Below are positions 45,100 to 54,073 of a stretch of 64,000 nt of DNA, piece by piece. The position numbers and the translations under genes were made by a program. Numbering within the stretch: position 1 is the stretch's first letter; each line of letters opens with the position of its first letter. The stretch covers positions 92,676-156,675 of the forward strand of contig JBBIII010000003.1 in NCBI GenBank assembly GCA_037446575.1. Direction: 5' to 3'. The notes below the pieces were generated by a model. The model was not told the DNA's origin, did not search any database, and saw only the letters and a list, made by a program, of their open reading frames with translations. This DNA comes from JBBIII01 sp037446575. GTDB taxonomy: Bacteria > Bacteroidota > Ignavibacteria > UBA10030.

Positions 45100-46386
45100 T
45101 TACCTATAGTCTTCCCAAACGTCAGCATATTTTGAAGTAATGCGACTATACCAAGAAAGGATTCTAAATCTTTCTCTTTGTGGATAACCGGGCGGGAAAT
45201 CATTTGCCATTCTGTTATCAAACCTATAGTTCTTATGGAATCCATCCGAAATAGTACCACCAGATATTACACCTACTGGCTCCCTATTTCTTTGCTGGAT
45301 ACCGCCTAATATAGTTAATTGACCGCAATATCCTCTTGTACTATAATCTACAGCCTTTACACCACCGTTACGACACATGATTGTGGCATGGATAGTAACG
45401 CCTCTTGAAGCAACTCTATTATTTGAATTATTTGATATGAACACATTATTTTCAGCTACAATGCCTAACATATCTGTACTTAACGGATTAACAAGTGGAT
45501 TGCTGTTATATACAACTGATGAGTCAATATATACATTTCCTTTTGCAAGTCCCGAACTGCCGGTTGCACATATAGTCATTCTACCAGATACTGTTCCTTT
45601 TATATAAAGATTGCCATTTTGTACATGCAAAATACCGTTAGTGGCAAAATTTGATATTGAAGTAAATATTGTCGGTGTACCGCCCCAACTTCCCTGGCGC
45701 ACAACTACATTTCCATTAGCTAAAAATTGTAAGTAAATGTCTGTGTTAGAATATACTCTTCCGGCGCTTGATGCTGCCGTTGTAAGAGGATTGATGTTAG
45801 CGGGCAGACTTATATCGACTCCTTCTCGGTAAGTATCAAAAAATTGTGGGTGATAATTACTACCGCCATTATTTTGTAATCCATTTCTTGATGTTACCCT
45901 TCCCATAAAAACTGGTGAGCCAATTATGCTTATCCTTTGCTGTGTATGCAGTGGTCCCCAACAAGTGTCGCCTGTTGTCCAATTAATATTATTTTCAATT
46001 TCGCTGTAAAATGCATACTCTGAAAATCTTCCAATTGTTAGGACTACAGTAGTAGATTCTTTTGCCGCTCCATAAATACCTTGAGTACGAATGGTAACTC
46101 TTCTTGCTGAATTAACTATCGTTCGGGCAAGACTCCATTCCAAAGAGCCAGTTTCTCCGCTGTTATCAATTGATATGCTATTAGTAGTTGGCGTCCAGCC
46201 AGTATCTATTGATATCATACCAACCGCATAATTAAGACCGCTCGCTGTAACGTTACGAGCTCTTTGATACTCTAAATATTTTACATAATTTCTAAATGAT
46301 TGATTTGTTATTTTGTTAAGGTTTATTCCCAAAAAAACAAAAATAAAATTGAACCCTATTACCATTAACAAAGTATTCTTACCCAT
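45100..46386 (-). CDS. PilX-like pilus/secretion-associated protein, cassette 1
   Basis: 428 residues, 80 more than its cassette 2 paralogue. Starts MGKNTLLMVIGFNFIFVFLG, then YLEYQRARNVTASGLNYAVG (PilX-like helix after the membrane segment) and an extended exported beta region (GPLHTQQRISIIGSPVFMG, VIYGG-like FMGRV repeats; NGILHVQNGNLYIKG). It ends RERFRILSWYSRITSKYAD. The third gene of cassette 1; the gap to the middle gene is 23 bp. Confidence 0.72.
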   Translation of the reverse strand: MGKNTLLMVIGFNFIFVFLGINLNKITNQSFRNYVKYLEYQRARNVTASGLNYAVGMISIDTGWTPTTNSISIDNSGETGSLEWSLARTIVNSARRVTIRTQGIYGAAKESTTVVLTIGRFSEYAFYSEIENNINWTTGDTCWGPLHTQQRISIIGSPVFMGRVTSRNGLQNNGGSNYHPQFFDTYREGVDISLPANINPLTTAASSAGRVYSNTDIYLQFLANGNVVVRQGSWGGTPTIFTSISNFATNGILHVQNGNLYIKGTVSGRMTICATGSSGLAKGNVYIDSSVVYNSNPLVNPLSTDMLGIVAENNVFISNNSNNRVASRGVTIHATIMCRNGGVKAVDYSTRGYCGQLTILGGIQQRNREPVGVISGGTISDGFHKNYRFDNRMANDFPPGYPQRERFRILSWYSRITSKYADVWEDYR

Positions 46387-46409
46387 ATTTTATTACTCCT
46401 TATATCTTA

Positions 46410-47039
46410 TTAACTATTTTGCATCATTTTAGATACAAGGCGCATTTGTCTCCAATATACTTTATAATGCGTCGTATCATCCATGAAATCTTGATGAGGA
46501 ACTGGATTTTCTAAACTAACTGATAATTGAATAATATGTATTCCACCAGGATTTGGAACTGGAAATTGTCTAATTTCTCTTTCAGTGGCATTAAAATATT
46601 TAAATCTAAATTCAGTCAGTCCTAAATAGATTCTTATAGGTAAGCCGGTATTAATTTGCCTGTAGAGATACCGATCTCGTGGATTTGGTGTGCTCAACAA
46701 TTCTGATGTTGGACCAATATAATAAGTAATTGTATCCATTTTCCCATCGCTTCTACCATGCTGATCGACAATATCTGTTCGAAAACTAATTCTTCCCGTG
46801 TCAGCAAATACTATAGCTTCTCTTAGATTCACATTATTCGCATTAGAAGAATATCCTATTCGCGAAAAATCATCTTCTATTATGTTAACGAGAGCCGTTA
46901 AGTTAGTTTGCAGATTGAAGCTTGAATAGTAAGCGGTATATCTTTCCATCGAACTTTGATTGAGTCTCAAAGCCATCAAGAAAATTAACCCGCCAACAAC
47001 AAAAGATCCTATTATATCAATTAATGATGAAGTGCCCAT
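46410..47039 (-). CDS. PilW-like pilin-related protein, cassette 1
   Basis: 209 residues. Hydrophobic N-terminus after MGTSSLIDIIGSFVVGGLIF, then NLTALVNIIEDDFSRIGYSS (PilW/GspJ-like helix). Shares YYIGPTSELLSTPNPRD and YLGLTEFRFKYFN with the cassette 2 copy. No classical prepilin Glu at +5. Overall homologous to PilW-type minor pilins only by pattern. Confidence 0.7.
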   Translation of the reverse strand: MGTSSLIDIIGSFVVGGLIFLMALRLNQSSMERYTAYYSSFNLQTNLTALVNIIEDDFSRIGYSSNANNVNLREAIVFADTGRISFRTDIVDQHGRSDGKMDTITYYIGPTSELLSTPNPRDRYLYRQINTGLPIRIYLGLTEFRFKYFNATEREIRQFPVPNPGGIHIIQLSVSLENPVPHQDFMDDTTHYKVYWRQMRLVSKMMQNS

Positions 47040-47042
47040 AAT

Positions 47043-47564
47043 TTATGGCCTAAAATAACTACATATATAAGATATTTTAATTGTATCGCCGCCTGCAAAA
47101 CCTACATTAGGATCTCCCCTCATCGATCCGGTTGTGAAAACGTCAATTTTTTTAAAAAATGTTCTTGCCGTGCTTCTAATATTTGGATCTGCAGTGGTTA
47201 CATAATAAACATTTGCAAATGTTCTGAAAACATCCACGCCAACTACGCTATCTCTCGCAATTGAGCCATTGAAGTCATCGAAATCATCAAATGTCGAATC
47301 AACATGAGCAATTTCTCCGGCATCTACACCAAGCACAGAGGATAAATCGTTAACAGTAGTGGCTCCAGAAGTTGTTAGAATTTCATCAAATAATTTTGCC
47401 GCCGCTAATTCAATTCGCGATGAGGCAACTGATACAGCAGCAATACCGATTTCAGTTTGTCGTAATATAGCACCATAATGTATATGACTTCGATTTACCG
47501 TAAGCACAGTTGTACCAAGTAGCGCAAGCGCTCCGGTAACAAGAAGCATTTGTCCCGTATTCAT
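47043..47564 (-). CDS. PilV-like pilin-related protein, cassette 1
   Basis: 173 residues. MNTGQMLLVTGALALLGTTV (MNTGQ shared with cassette 2), IAAVSVASSRIELAAAKLFDEIL, then STFDDFDDFNGSIARDS and STARTFFKKIDVFTTG, matching the FDDVDDYH and TFQKRIDV regions of the paralogue. First gene of the cassette, downstream of a very good promoter (47631-47659). Confidence 0.7.
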   Translation of the reverse strand: MNTGQMLLVTGALALLGTTVLTVNRSHIHYGAILRQTEIGIAAVSVASSRIELAAAKLFDEILTTSGATTVNDLSSVLGVDAGEIAHVDSTFDDFDDFNGSIARDSVVGVDVFRTFANVYYVTTADPNIRSTARTFFKKIDVFTTGSMRGDPNVGFAGGDTIKISYICSYFRP

Positions 47565-47630
47565 TTATTTTTTTTCCTTTATTACAACACTTTCCGCCAC
47601 AATATAAAAGGGATATGCACTTATGGTAAA

Positions 47631-47659
47631 ATAATAACATGATAGATTAAAATTGTCAA
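47631..47659 (-). promoter_or_regulatory. Strong sigma70-like promoter of pilin-like cassette 1
   Basis: Minus strand TTGACA (47659-47654), 17 bp, TATTAT (47636-47631). Predicted start near 47624; leader about 60 nt. The -35 box is a perfect consensus. Confidence 0.7.
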
Positions 47660-47782
47660 GGAAATTTTTCACCTAAGCAAATATCTTATTTTTTTTATCC
47701 AACTAATAGCTTTAAGAATTAAGGTTTCATAAGATAAGTACTATGTATATAGGATTTTTCCTATTACCTTACCGAAAATATT

Positions 47783-48316
47783 TTATAGCATTTTCTTTGC
47801 TAATGTCCATGCAGCTATCGTCATTCCATCCCATATTTCATTATTAGCGATTTTCTTATCAATTTCTTCTAATGAAAGATTGAATTTTTCGAATTCTTCT
47901 GTTTCATCCGGAATAGAATCGACTGGTTTAAGCTGGGACGCGATATATACGCGGCAAATTTCATTAGTAACGCCATTATATGGATTAAATTCTCCTATAA
48001 ATTGCATTTTTCCTGCGGAAAAGCCAGTTTCTTCGCAAAGTTCATGTTTAGCAGTATCTTCGTATGTTTGACCATCTTTAACACCACCGCAGGGAAATTC
48101 TAAGCTCTCTCTATTATTCAAATACCTATATTGCTTAACCATTAGAAATTTTCCATCATCTAACGCCGGAATTATCATACTTGCCCCATTTGTATAAACA
48201 TAATGATATTCTCCCTTCTTTCCATTCGGCAATTCAGTTTCGTCCTTCTTATATATCCACCATGGATTCTTAAAAAGAATTTCTTCAGATATTTTTTTCC
48301 ATTTTCTTAGATGCAT
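47783..48316 (-). CDS. NUDIX hydrolase, ADP-ribose pyrophosphatase-like, with two altered box residues
   Basis: 177 residues. FKNPWWIYKKDETELPNGKK and LMVKQYRYLNNRESLEFPCGG are typical of ADP-ribose pyrophosphatases (NudF-like). The Nudix box reads GGVKDGQTYEDTAKHELCEE then TGF: the first Glu of GX5E is Gln and the Arg of REUXEE is His; the metal-binding E-x-x-EE is intact. The altered residues may lower or change activity. It lies 58 bp downstream of ndk. Confidence 0.85.
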   Translation of the reverse strand: MHLRKWKKISEEILFKNPWWIYKKDETELPNGKKGEYHYVYTNGASMIIPALDDGKFLMVKQYRYLNNRESLEFPCGGVKDGQTYEDTAKHELCEETGFSAGKMQFIGEFNPYNGVTNEICRVYIASQLKPVDSIPDETEEFEKFNLSLEEIDKKIANNEIWDGMTIAAWTLAKKML

Positions 48317-48374
48317 TATAGATTTTTTTGGAGAGAATAATAATAATGAAACTATCCTCTTTAGAATAATTTTT

Positions 48375-48797
48375 CTATTGAACCAATTCAGATTCTGAAA
48401 AGAAGAATGCTATTTCTTTTTTCGCGTTTTCTATAGAATCTGAACCATGCACAATGTTTTGTACTTTACTATCAGCGTATAATTTTCTTATGGTTCCGGC
48501 TGCGGCTTCATTAGGGTCTGTTGTGCCTATTATATTCCGAAATTCAGCTACTGCATTTTCTCTTTCTAAAGCAACAGGTATTGACGGTCCGCTTGTCATA
48601 AATTTTATCAAACCCTCATAAAATGGATACCCTTTGTGCACAGCATAAAATGCTTCAGCTACTTCTCGCGTAAGATGTATTTGCTTTAATGCTAATATTT
48701 TGAAACCATCATTTTCAATCCGCAATAATACTTCTCCTTGTAAATTCTTACGAACACAATCAGGTTTTAGTATAGCTAATGTTCGTTCAACTGCCAT
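48375..48797 (-). CDS. ndk: Nucleoside diphosphate kinase
   Basis: Interconverts nucleoside di- and triphosphates. 140 residues, normal. [37 protein letters not shown], and the catalytic His in [20 protein letters not shown]. Strong SD GAAAGGAG before the ATG. Follows sucD by 137 bp and probably has its own promoter. Confidence 0.97.
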   Translation of the reverse strand: MAVERTLAILKPDCVRKNLQGEVLLRIENDGFKILALKQIHLTREVAEAFYAVHKGYPFYEGLIKFMTSGPSIPVALERENAVAEFRNIIGTTDPNEAAAGTIRKLYADSKVQNIVHGSDSIENAKKEIAFFFSESELVQ

Positions 48798-48934
48798 TTA
48801 TATTATTTCTCCTTTCAATTCCACAAACGTCAGAATATTTTTTTTGAATTTATAGTTACATTTTCTTCATAAGTTTCCAAGACAATAAGAAAGACTGCTT
48901 TTTGCACTTCTTCTCTATAAGTTATTCTTCCTTT

Positions 48935-49924
48935 TTACTTTTTACTTCTTACATTTTTTTTTGATTTATTTCTTTTTACTCCTCGTTCTTTATTTTTTAC
49001 TTTTGATTTTTTTCTTTTGAGTTTAAACTTTTTCAGAACTCTATCCACAGTCTCACCAATAATTGCAGGACTATCAACAACAATAATTCCTGCTTTGCGC
49101 ATTGCTTTCATTTTTTCCGATGCAGTTCCTTTACCTCCGGAAATTATTGCCCCGGCATGCCCCATCCTTCTTCCTGGGGGCGCTGTTTGGCCTGCTATAA
49201 ACCCAACAACAGGTTTTTTTACAAACTTCTCAACGTACTCTGCCGCTTCTTCTTCTGCATTTCCTCCAATTTCACCTATCATTACTATTGCATCCGTATT
49301 TTTATCTTTATTGAAAAGCTTTATAGCGTCAATGAACCTTGTACCAATAATCGGATCACCACCAATACCAATACAAGTAGATTGTCCTATTCCGCGTTGA
49401 GTAAGTTGAGATACAGCTTCATAAGTTAATGTTCCGCTTCTTGAAATAATTCCAATTCTTCCCGGCAAATGGATATAACCCGGCATTATTCCTATTTTAG
49501 CAATCCCTGGTGTTATAATTCCTGGGCAATTAGGACCAATCAACCTTACATTTTGCTTTAATGTGTATTCATATACTTTCACCATATCTTTTGTTGGAAT
49601 ACCTTCTGTAATTGCAACAATTAATTCTATGCCTGCATCCGCCGCTTCCATAATTGCATCTGCCGCAAATGTAGCGGGCACAAAAATTACAGATGTGTTC
49701 GCTTTTTGCTTTTCAACTGCTTCTTGAACAGTATTGTACACATTCACCGGATGAGGCAATTGATCTTTTTCATTGCCAGAATATTGCGTTCCGCCTTTTC
49801 CGGGTGTTACGCCGGCAACTACACGTGTTCCGTATTCCATCATTTGCTTTGTATGGAATGTCCCTTCACTGCCAGTAATTCCTTGCACAACAAGTCGTGT
49901 CCTTTTATCAACGAGAATACTCAT
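48935..49924 (-). CDS. sucD: Succinyl-CoA synthetase alpha subunit with a Lys/Arg-rich tail
   Basis: Substrate-level phosphorylation step of the TCA cycle. Core residues 1-295: [18 protein letters not shown] (CoA-binding), [12 protein letters not shown], and the phosphorylated His in [20 protein letters not shown]. The C-terminal 35 residues are an extra basic tail ([20 protein letters not shown] and after); typical SucD is about 290 residues. The DNA of the tail is T-rich low-complexity on the plus strand. sucC is not adjacent. Confidence 0.93.
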   Translation of the reverse strand: MSILVDKRTRLVVQGITGSEGTFHTKQMMEYGTRVVAGVTPGKGGTQYSGNEKDQLPHPVNVYNTVQEAVEKQKANTSVIFVPATFAADAIMEAADAGIELIVAITEGIPTKDMVKVYEYTLKQNVRLIGPNCPGIITPGIAKIGIMPGYIHLPGRIGIISRSGTLTYEAVSQLTQRGIGQSTCIGIGGDPIIGTRFIDAIKLFNKDKNTDAIVMIGEIGGNAEEEAAEYVEKFVKKPVVGFIAGQTAPPGRRMGHAGAIISGGKGTASEKMKAMRKAGIIVVDSPAIIGETVDRVLKKFKLKRKKSKVKNKERGVKRNKSKKNVRSKK

Positions 49925-49952
49925 ATTTTATTCCTCTCCATTGATTATACAA

Positions 49953-51368
49953 TTAATTAACTGTCTCAAGAAAATCTGCTACCTTTAAAATAGTTGACTC
50001 ATCGAATTGCTTGCCGAGCATCTGCACCCCTATTGGCAACCCATGTTGATCTTTGCCGCAAGGAATACTTATACTCGGTATACCAGCAAGATTTGCCGAT
50101 GTTGTGTAAATATCGGAGAGATACATCAATAAAGGATCGTTCACTTTTTCATCTGCTTTAAATGCAGTTGTTGGAGTAACCGGAGCTATCAAACAATCAA
50201 CTTGTGAAAATGCCTTATCGAAATCTTCTTTAATCAAACGGCGCACCTTCTGTCCTTTTCGATAATATGCCTCATAATACCCGGCAGATAGGACATAAGT
50301 CCCTAACATTATTCGCCGCTTAACTTCGGTTCCAAGTCCTTCACTGCGAGATTTTACATGCATTTCAGAAAGATTGGATGTTTTTTCTGAACGATATCCA
50401 TATCTTGCTCCATCGAAGCGAGCCAAATTAGACGACGCTTCAGCTGTTGATAATATATAATAAGATGCAATTGTGTATTCTGTATGCGGAAGATTTATTT
50501 CTTTTATTATGGCTCCATTATTTCTTAAATCATCTAATTTTTTTTCAATTGCTTGTCGTATTTCAAGATCAAGAGCTTCGCCAAAATATTCTTTTGGTAT
50601 GCCGACTCTCAATCCTTTTATATCTTTTGTTAAATGTGAAATATAATTTGGTGTTGGAATTTTTGCAGAAGTAGAATCATTCGGATCGTATCCTGCAATC
50701 ACTTGCAAAACCGTGGCAGCGTCTTTCGTGGTCAATGCAAGCGGTCCAATTGTATCGAATGAGGAGGCATAAGCCACTAAACCATAACGTGAAACTCTGC
50801 CATAAGTCGGCTTTAATCCAACAACTCCACAAAATGCGGCTGGTTGACGGATTGAACCGCCGGTATCCGAGCCAAGTGATGTAGTTGACATTCCTGACTT
50901 AACAGCAACAGCCGAGCCGCCGCTCGAACCGCCTGGCACTCGCGTTTCATCCTGAGGCAGTTTCACTCTGCCATATGCAGAATTTTCCGTAGAAGAACCC
51001 ATCGAAAATTCATCCATATTATTTTTACCAATAATAACAGCATCTGCATTTTTTAATCTTCTTACAACTTCTGCATCGTATAGCGAAATGAAATTCTCTA
51101 GTATTTTTGAGCCACACGTAATTTTTTCATCTTTAATACAAATAGCATCTTTTATAGAAATAACCATGCCGGCTAATGGTCCCGCATTTCCATAATTAAG
51201 TTTTTTATCTATAACTTGCGCTTGTTTGATTGCTCTTTCAGGAAAAACGGCAAGCAAGGCGTGCAAATGCTTCTTTTTCTCAATAGTTGTAAGATAGTCC
51301 TGTGTAAGTTTTTCGACCGTAATTTTCCTTGTCGATAGCTCTTCCTTAATTACATCGAACGTCTTCAT
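49953..51368 (-). CDS. gatA: Aspartyl/glutamyl-tRNA(Asn/Gln) amidotransferase subunit A
   Basis: Amidase subunit of GatCAB. 471 residues. Ser-cisSer-Lys triad visible: GMVISIKDAICIKD (Lys), PGGSSGGSAVAVKSG and SLGSDTGGSIRQPAAFCG (Ser residues). KPTYGRVSRYGLVAYASSFD follows as usual. gatB and gatC are not nearby. It lies 45 bp downstream of tatA on the same strand. Confidence 0.96.
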   Translation of the reverse strand: MKTFDVIKEELSTRKITVEKLTQDYLTTIEKKKHLHALLAVFPERAIKQAQVIDKKLNYGNAGPLAGMVISIKDAICIKDEKITCGSKILENFISLYDAEVVRRLKNADAVIIGKNNMDEFSMGSSTENSAYGRVKLPQDETRVPGGSSGGSAVAVKSGMSTTSLGSDTGGSIRQPAAFCGVVGLKPTYGRVSRYGLVAYASSFDTIGPLALTTKDAATVLQVIAGYDPNDSTSAKIPTPNYISHLTKDIKGLRVGIPKEYFGEALDLEIRQAIEKKLDDLRNNGAIIKEINLPHTEYTIASYYILSTAEASSNLARFDGARYGYRSEKTSNLSEMHVKSRSEGLGTEVKRRIMLGTYVLSAGYYEAYYRKGQKVRRLIKEDFDKAFSQVDCLIAPVTPTTAFKADEKVNDPLLMYLSDIYTTSANLAGIPSISIPCGKDQHGLPIGVQMLGKQFDESTILKVADFLETVN

Positions 51369-51413
51369 TAATTTTTCTATGTATTAACCGATCGCATTTA
51401 TCAGCAAGATTTT

Positions 51414-51617
51414 TCAACCCTTGGGCTGCGTATCAGATGTATCGTCTATTTTTTTGACTTCCTTATTAACTTCTTCTTGAACATCTTTTGCAGCTTTACG
51501 GAACTCTTTAATCCCTTGCCCTAATCCACGAGCTAATTCAGGCAATTTTTTTGCACCAAAAAAAATTAATACTAAAATCAATATTATTATAAGTTCTTGA
51601 CCGCCTATTGGACCCAT
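51414..51617 (-). CDS. tatA: Sec-independent protein translocase TatA
   Basis: 67 residues. One transmembrane helix (ELIIILILVLIFFGAKKLPELAR) then the amphipathic helix GLGQGIKEFRKAAKDV and a charged tail: full TatA layout with the FGxxxLPExxR hinge. Strong AAAGGAG SD. tatC is not in this window. The DUF362 protein is a possible substrate. Confidence 0.94.
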   Translation of the reverse strand: MGPIGGQELIIILILVLIFFGAKKLPELARGLGQGIKEFRKAAKDVQEEVNKEVKKIDDTSDTQPKG

Positions 51618-51621
51618 AACA

Positions 51622-52371
51622 TCAACTCCTTTCTTCTGCGTAACGTTCTACAACATTAAGCTGTAAATTTAAAGATTGCATTATTGAATCAAATATTTTT
51701 CTTCCATCTGTGTGCTTCAACATTGGATCAGAAGCTCTTTCTGGATGCGGCATCATTCCAAGCACATTCCCTTTATTATTTATTATGCCTGCAATATTAT
51801 TTAATGACCCGTTAAGGTTTGCTTCATCAGTAACATTGCCGTTTTTATCACAATAGCGAAATACAACTTGTTGATTATCCTCCAAACTTTTTAATGTATC
51901 GGGATCGGTGAAGTAATTACCTTCTCCATGAGCTATTGGAATTTCTAATACTTCACCTTGAATACACTGATTGGTGAAGTTGGAGTTAGGATTTTCAACT
52001 CGCAAGTGCAAGTACTTGCAAATAAAAAGCAGAGATTGATTCCTGAGTAAGACGCCTGGCAATAACCCTGCTTCAGTTAAAACTTGAAAACCGTTGCAAA
52101 TTCCAATTACAAGACCGCCATTATTCGCAAACCGCACAACTTCTTTCATTATAGGTGAAAACCGAGCAATAGCGCCGCATCTCAAATAATCGCCATAAGA
52201 GAATCCACCTGGTAAAATCACGACATCAACATCTCCAATCGAACCCTCTTTATGCCATATAAGTCGAGCTTCTTGCTGTAATATTGTTTCTGCTACATAA
52301 AGTGAATCGTGATCACAATTAGAACCTGGAAATACAACTATGCCAAATTTTGCTTTAGCCATTATCTTCAC
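51622..52371 (-). CDS. purQ: Phosphoribosylformylglycinamidine synthase subunit PurQ
   Basis: Glutaminase component. About 246-249 residues: the GTG at 52371 overlaps the purS stop as GTGA, and an ATG at 52362 is the alternative. [20 protein letters not shown], catalytic Cys in [18 protein letters not shown], late His/Glu in [13 protein letters not shown]. Adjacent to purS; purL is elsewhere. Followed after 4 bp by tatA. Confidence 0.96.
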   Translation of the reverse strand: MKIMAKAKFGIVVFPGSNCDHDSLYVAETILQQEARLIWHKEGSIGDVDVVILPGGFSYGDYLRCGAIARFSPIMKEVVRFANNGGLVIGICNGFQVLTEAGLLPGVLLRNQSLLFICKYLHLRVENPNSNFTNQCIQGEVLEIPIAHGEGNYFTDPDTLKSLEDNQQVVFRYCDKNGNVTDEANLNGSLNNIAGIINNKGNVLGMMPHPERASDPMLKHTDGRKIFDSIMQSLNLQLNVVERYAEERS

Positions 52372-52622
52372 TCTTTAATCGGTTCTACTGTAAATGAAAA
52401 AACTTCCATAACTAAATTCGCAAGCAGTTTTTCGGAAATTTCTTTTGTGATCCGTTCCGCATCTTCTTGTTTATCTGCATCAATATCCATTTCTATATAT
52501 TTTCCAATTCTAACATCGCTGATATTTTCAAAACCGAGCGAATGGATTCCGTGTTCAACAGCTTTTCCCTGCGGATCAAGAATAGACTTCTTTAATGTTA
52601 CATATACTTTTGAGTGAAACAT
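52368..52622 (-). CDS. purS: Phosphoribosylformylglycinamidine synthase subunit PurS
   Basis: 84 residues. [64 protein letters not shown]. This small subunit bridges PurL and PurQ, and its presence means PurL is of the small type. Overlaps the purQ start. Confidence 0.95.
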   Translation of the reverse strand: MFHSKVYVTLKKSILDPQGKAVEHGIHSLGFENISDVRIGKYIEMDIDADKQEDAERITKEISEKLLANLVMEVFSFTVEPIKE

Positions 52623-52631
52623 TTAATTCTC

Positions 52632-53396
52632 CTATATATCAATTCTTGTTAATTTTCCCGCCTCTTCGGTTCCATTTTCACTCTTTGCAATAAGATTTTT
52701 AAATTTTATAATTATATAACGAACAATTCCAAAAAATATATAGGCAGATAAAACTACAAACAGCAATTTACCTACAGAAAAAATCACAACTAACAAACCT
52801 GCAATTGCGCCAACAATTTTCCAAGGATGCGCTTTTATTTGTCGTTTTGAAAGTTTTGGCATTGTATCATATTTTACCCGACTTACCATCAGCAAAGAAA
52901 GAATAATAACAAGAACTGTTAAGCCAGAACCAGCCCAACCAGCAAAACCTGTTTCAACTCCGTAATATTGAAACATATAAGCACATACCGTTATTGCCTG
53001 CATTGGTATTGGTAATCCGCTAAAATAGTCCTTATCGAAACCGACTAATTGGACATTGAATCTTGCCAATCGGATAGCGCCAAACACAACAGGCATTGCA
53101 GAAATTATAATTCCCAAATTACCTAAATTGTATAGATAAGCTTGATAGATCATAAACGAAGGGGCGACTCCAAATGAAACTACGTCGGCAAGTGAATCTA
53201 ATTCAACGCCAAACTGACTTGATGAGCGTGTTATTCGTGCCATAACACCGTCAAGTGAATCAAAAATAGCCGCAAGTATAATAAACCATGCTGCAGCATA
53301 AAAACTTCCTTGGCTTGTATGTATTATGGACAAAAATCCGCAAAAAATATTCAAAGTTGTAAAAAGACTTGGAACTACTGCACGGGTAATTTTCAT
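52632..53396 (-). CDS. pssA: CDP-diacylglycerol-serine O-phosphatidyltransferase
   Basis: Makes phosphatidylserine. 254-residue membrane protein with about seven helices and the CDP-alcohol phosphatidyltransferase motif DSLDGVMARITRSSSQFGVE continuing LDSLAD (D-G-x2-A-R-x8-G-x3-D-x3-D). Overlaps the psd stop codon by 4 bases (ATGA). Confidence 0.95.
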   Translation of the reverse strand: MKITRAVVPSLFTTLNIFCGFLSIIHTSQGSFYAAAWFIILAAIFDSLDGVMARITRSSSQFGVELDSLADVVSFGVAPSFMIYQAYLYNLGNLGIIISAMPVVFGAIRLARFNVQLVGFDKDYFSGLPIPMQAITVCAYMFQYYGVETGFAGWAGSGLTVLVIILSLLMVSRVKYDTMPKLSKRQIKAHPWKIVGAIAGLLVVIFSVGKLLFVVLSAYIFFGIVRYIIIKFKNLIAKSENGTEEAGKLTRIDI

Positions 53397-54070
53397 TTAT
53401 TTTTATCCTCTAATGTATTTTGAGAAAATTCCCCTAAAATAGTTTCACCCGCCTTAGTTATTTCTCCGATTTTGACCTTAACTTCAACTGAAATTGGCAC
53501 AAATACATCTAAACGTGAACCAAACTTAATCATGCCAAATCGCTCGCCTACTTTAACAACATCATCCTGTTTCAATGGGCATACTATACGGCGAGCTACA
53601 AACCCAGCAATTTGCTTGAACATAACTTTTCCATAGCTTCCTTCAATACCAACAATCATCTGTTCATTTTTTTCGGACGCTTTATCTTCGAAAGCAGCAA
53701 AATACTCTCCTTTCACATAACGCGTATGTTTTACTTTGCCGGAAATCGGGTTACGGTTAACATGAACATTTAATGGCGACATGAAAATACTAATTTGCCA
53801 AGATGGCGACTTAAGAAATTCATTTTCTTCGACTTGTTTTACAACAATAACCTTTCCATCAGCGGGCGATATAATTAGCTTCTCTCCATCTGGCGTTAAG
53901 CGTTCGGGATCACGGAAAAAATTTGTCGCAAAACCAAATAGCGCTAAAGAAAAAAATATTAGCAAATATTTGTAAGCTTTTGGTTCAATAAAAATTATTG
54001 CTATAACTATGGCAATTACGCAAATTGCCGCTATTGTAAAATAAACATCATAACCATATTTAGTAATCAT
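53393..54070 (-). CDS. psd: Phosphatidylserine decarboxylase, short form
   Basis: Converts phosphatidylserine to phosphatidylethanolamine. 225 residues: N-terminal membrane helices, then NFFRDPERLTPDGEKLIISPADGKV, FMSPLNVHVNRNPISGKV, and the self-cleavage GS in MIKFGSRLDVFVP (pyruvoyl group from Ser). Short (archaetidylserine decarboxylase-like) variant of the family. Coupled to pssA. Confidence 0.95.
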   Translation of the reverse strand: MITKYGYDVYFTIAAICVIAIVIAIIFIEPKAYKYLLIFFSLALFGFATNFFRDPERLTPDGEKLIISPADGKVIVVKQVEENEFLKSPSWQISIFMSPLNVHVNRNPISGKVKHTRYVKGEYFAAFEDKASEKNEQMIVGIEGSYGKVMFKQIAGFVARRIVCPLKQDDVVKVGERFGMIKFGSRLDVFVPISVEVKVKIGEITKAGETILGEFSQNTLEDKNK

Positions 54071-54073
54071 ATA

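Noticed and set aside
48938..49020. T-rich low-complexity DNA near the sucD end as a repeat or CRISPR-like element
   Set aside because: No repeat unit or spacing; it codes the basic tail of SucD in frame.
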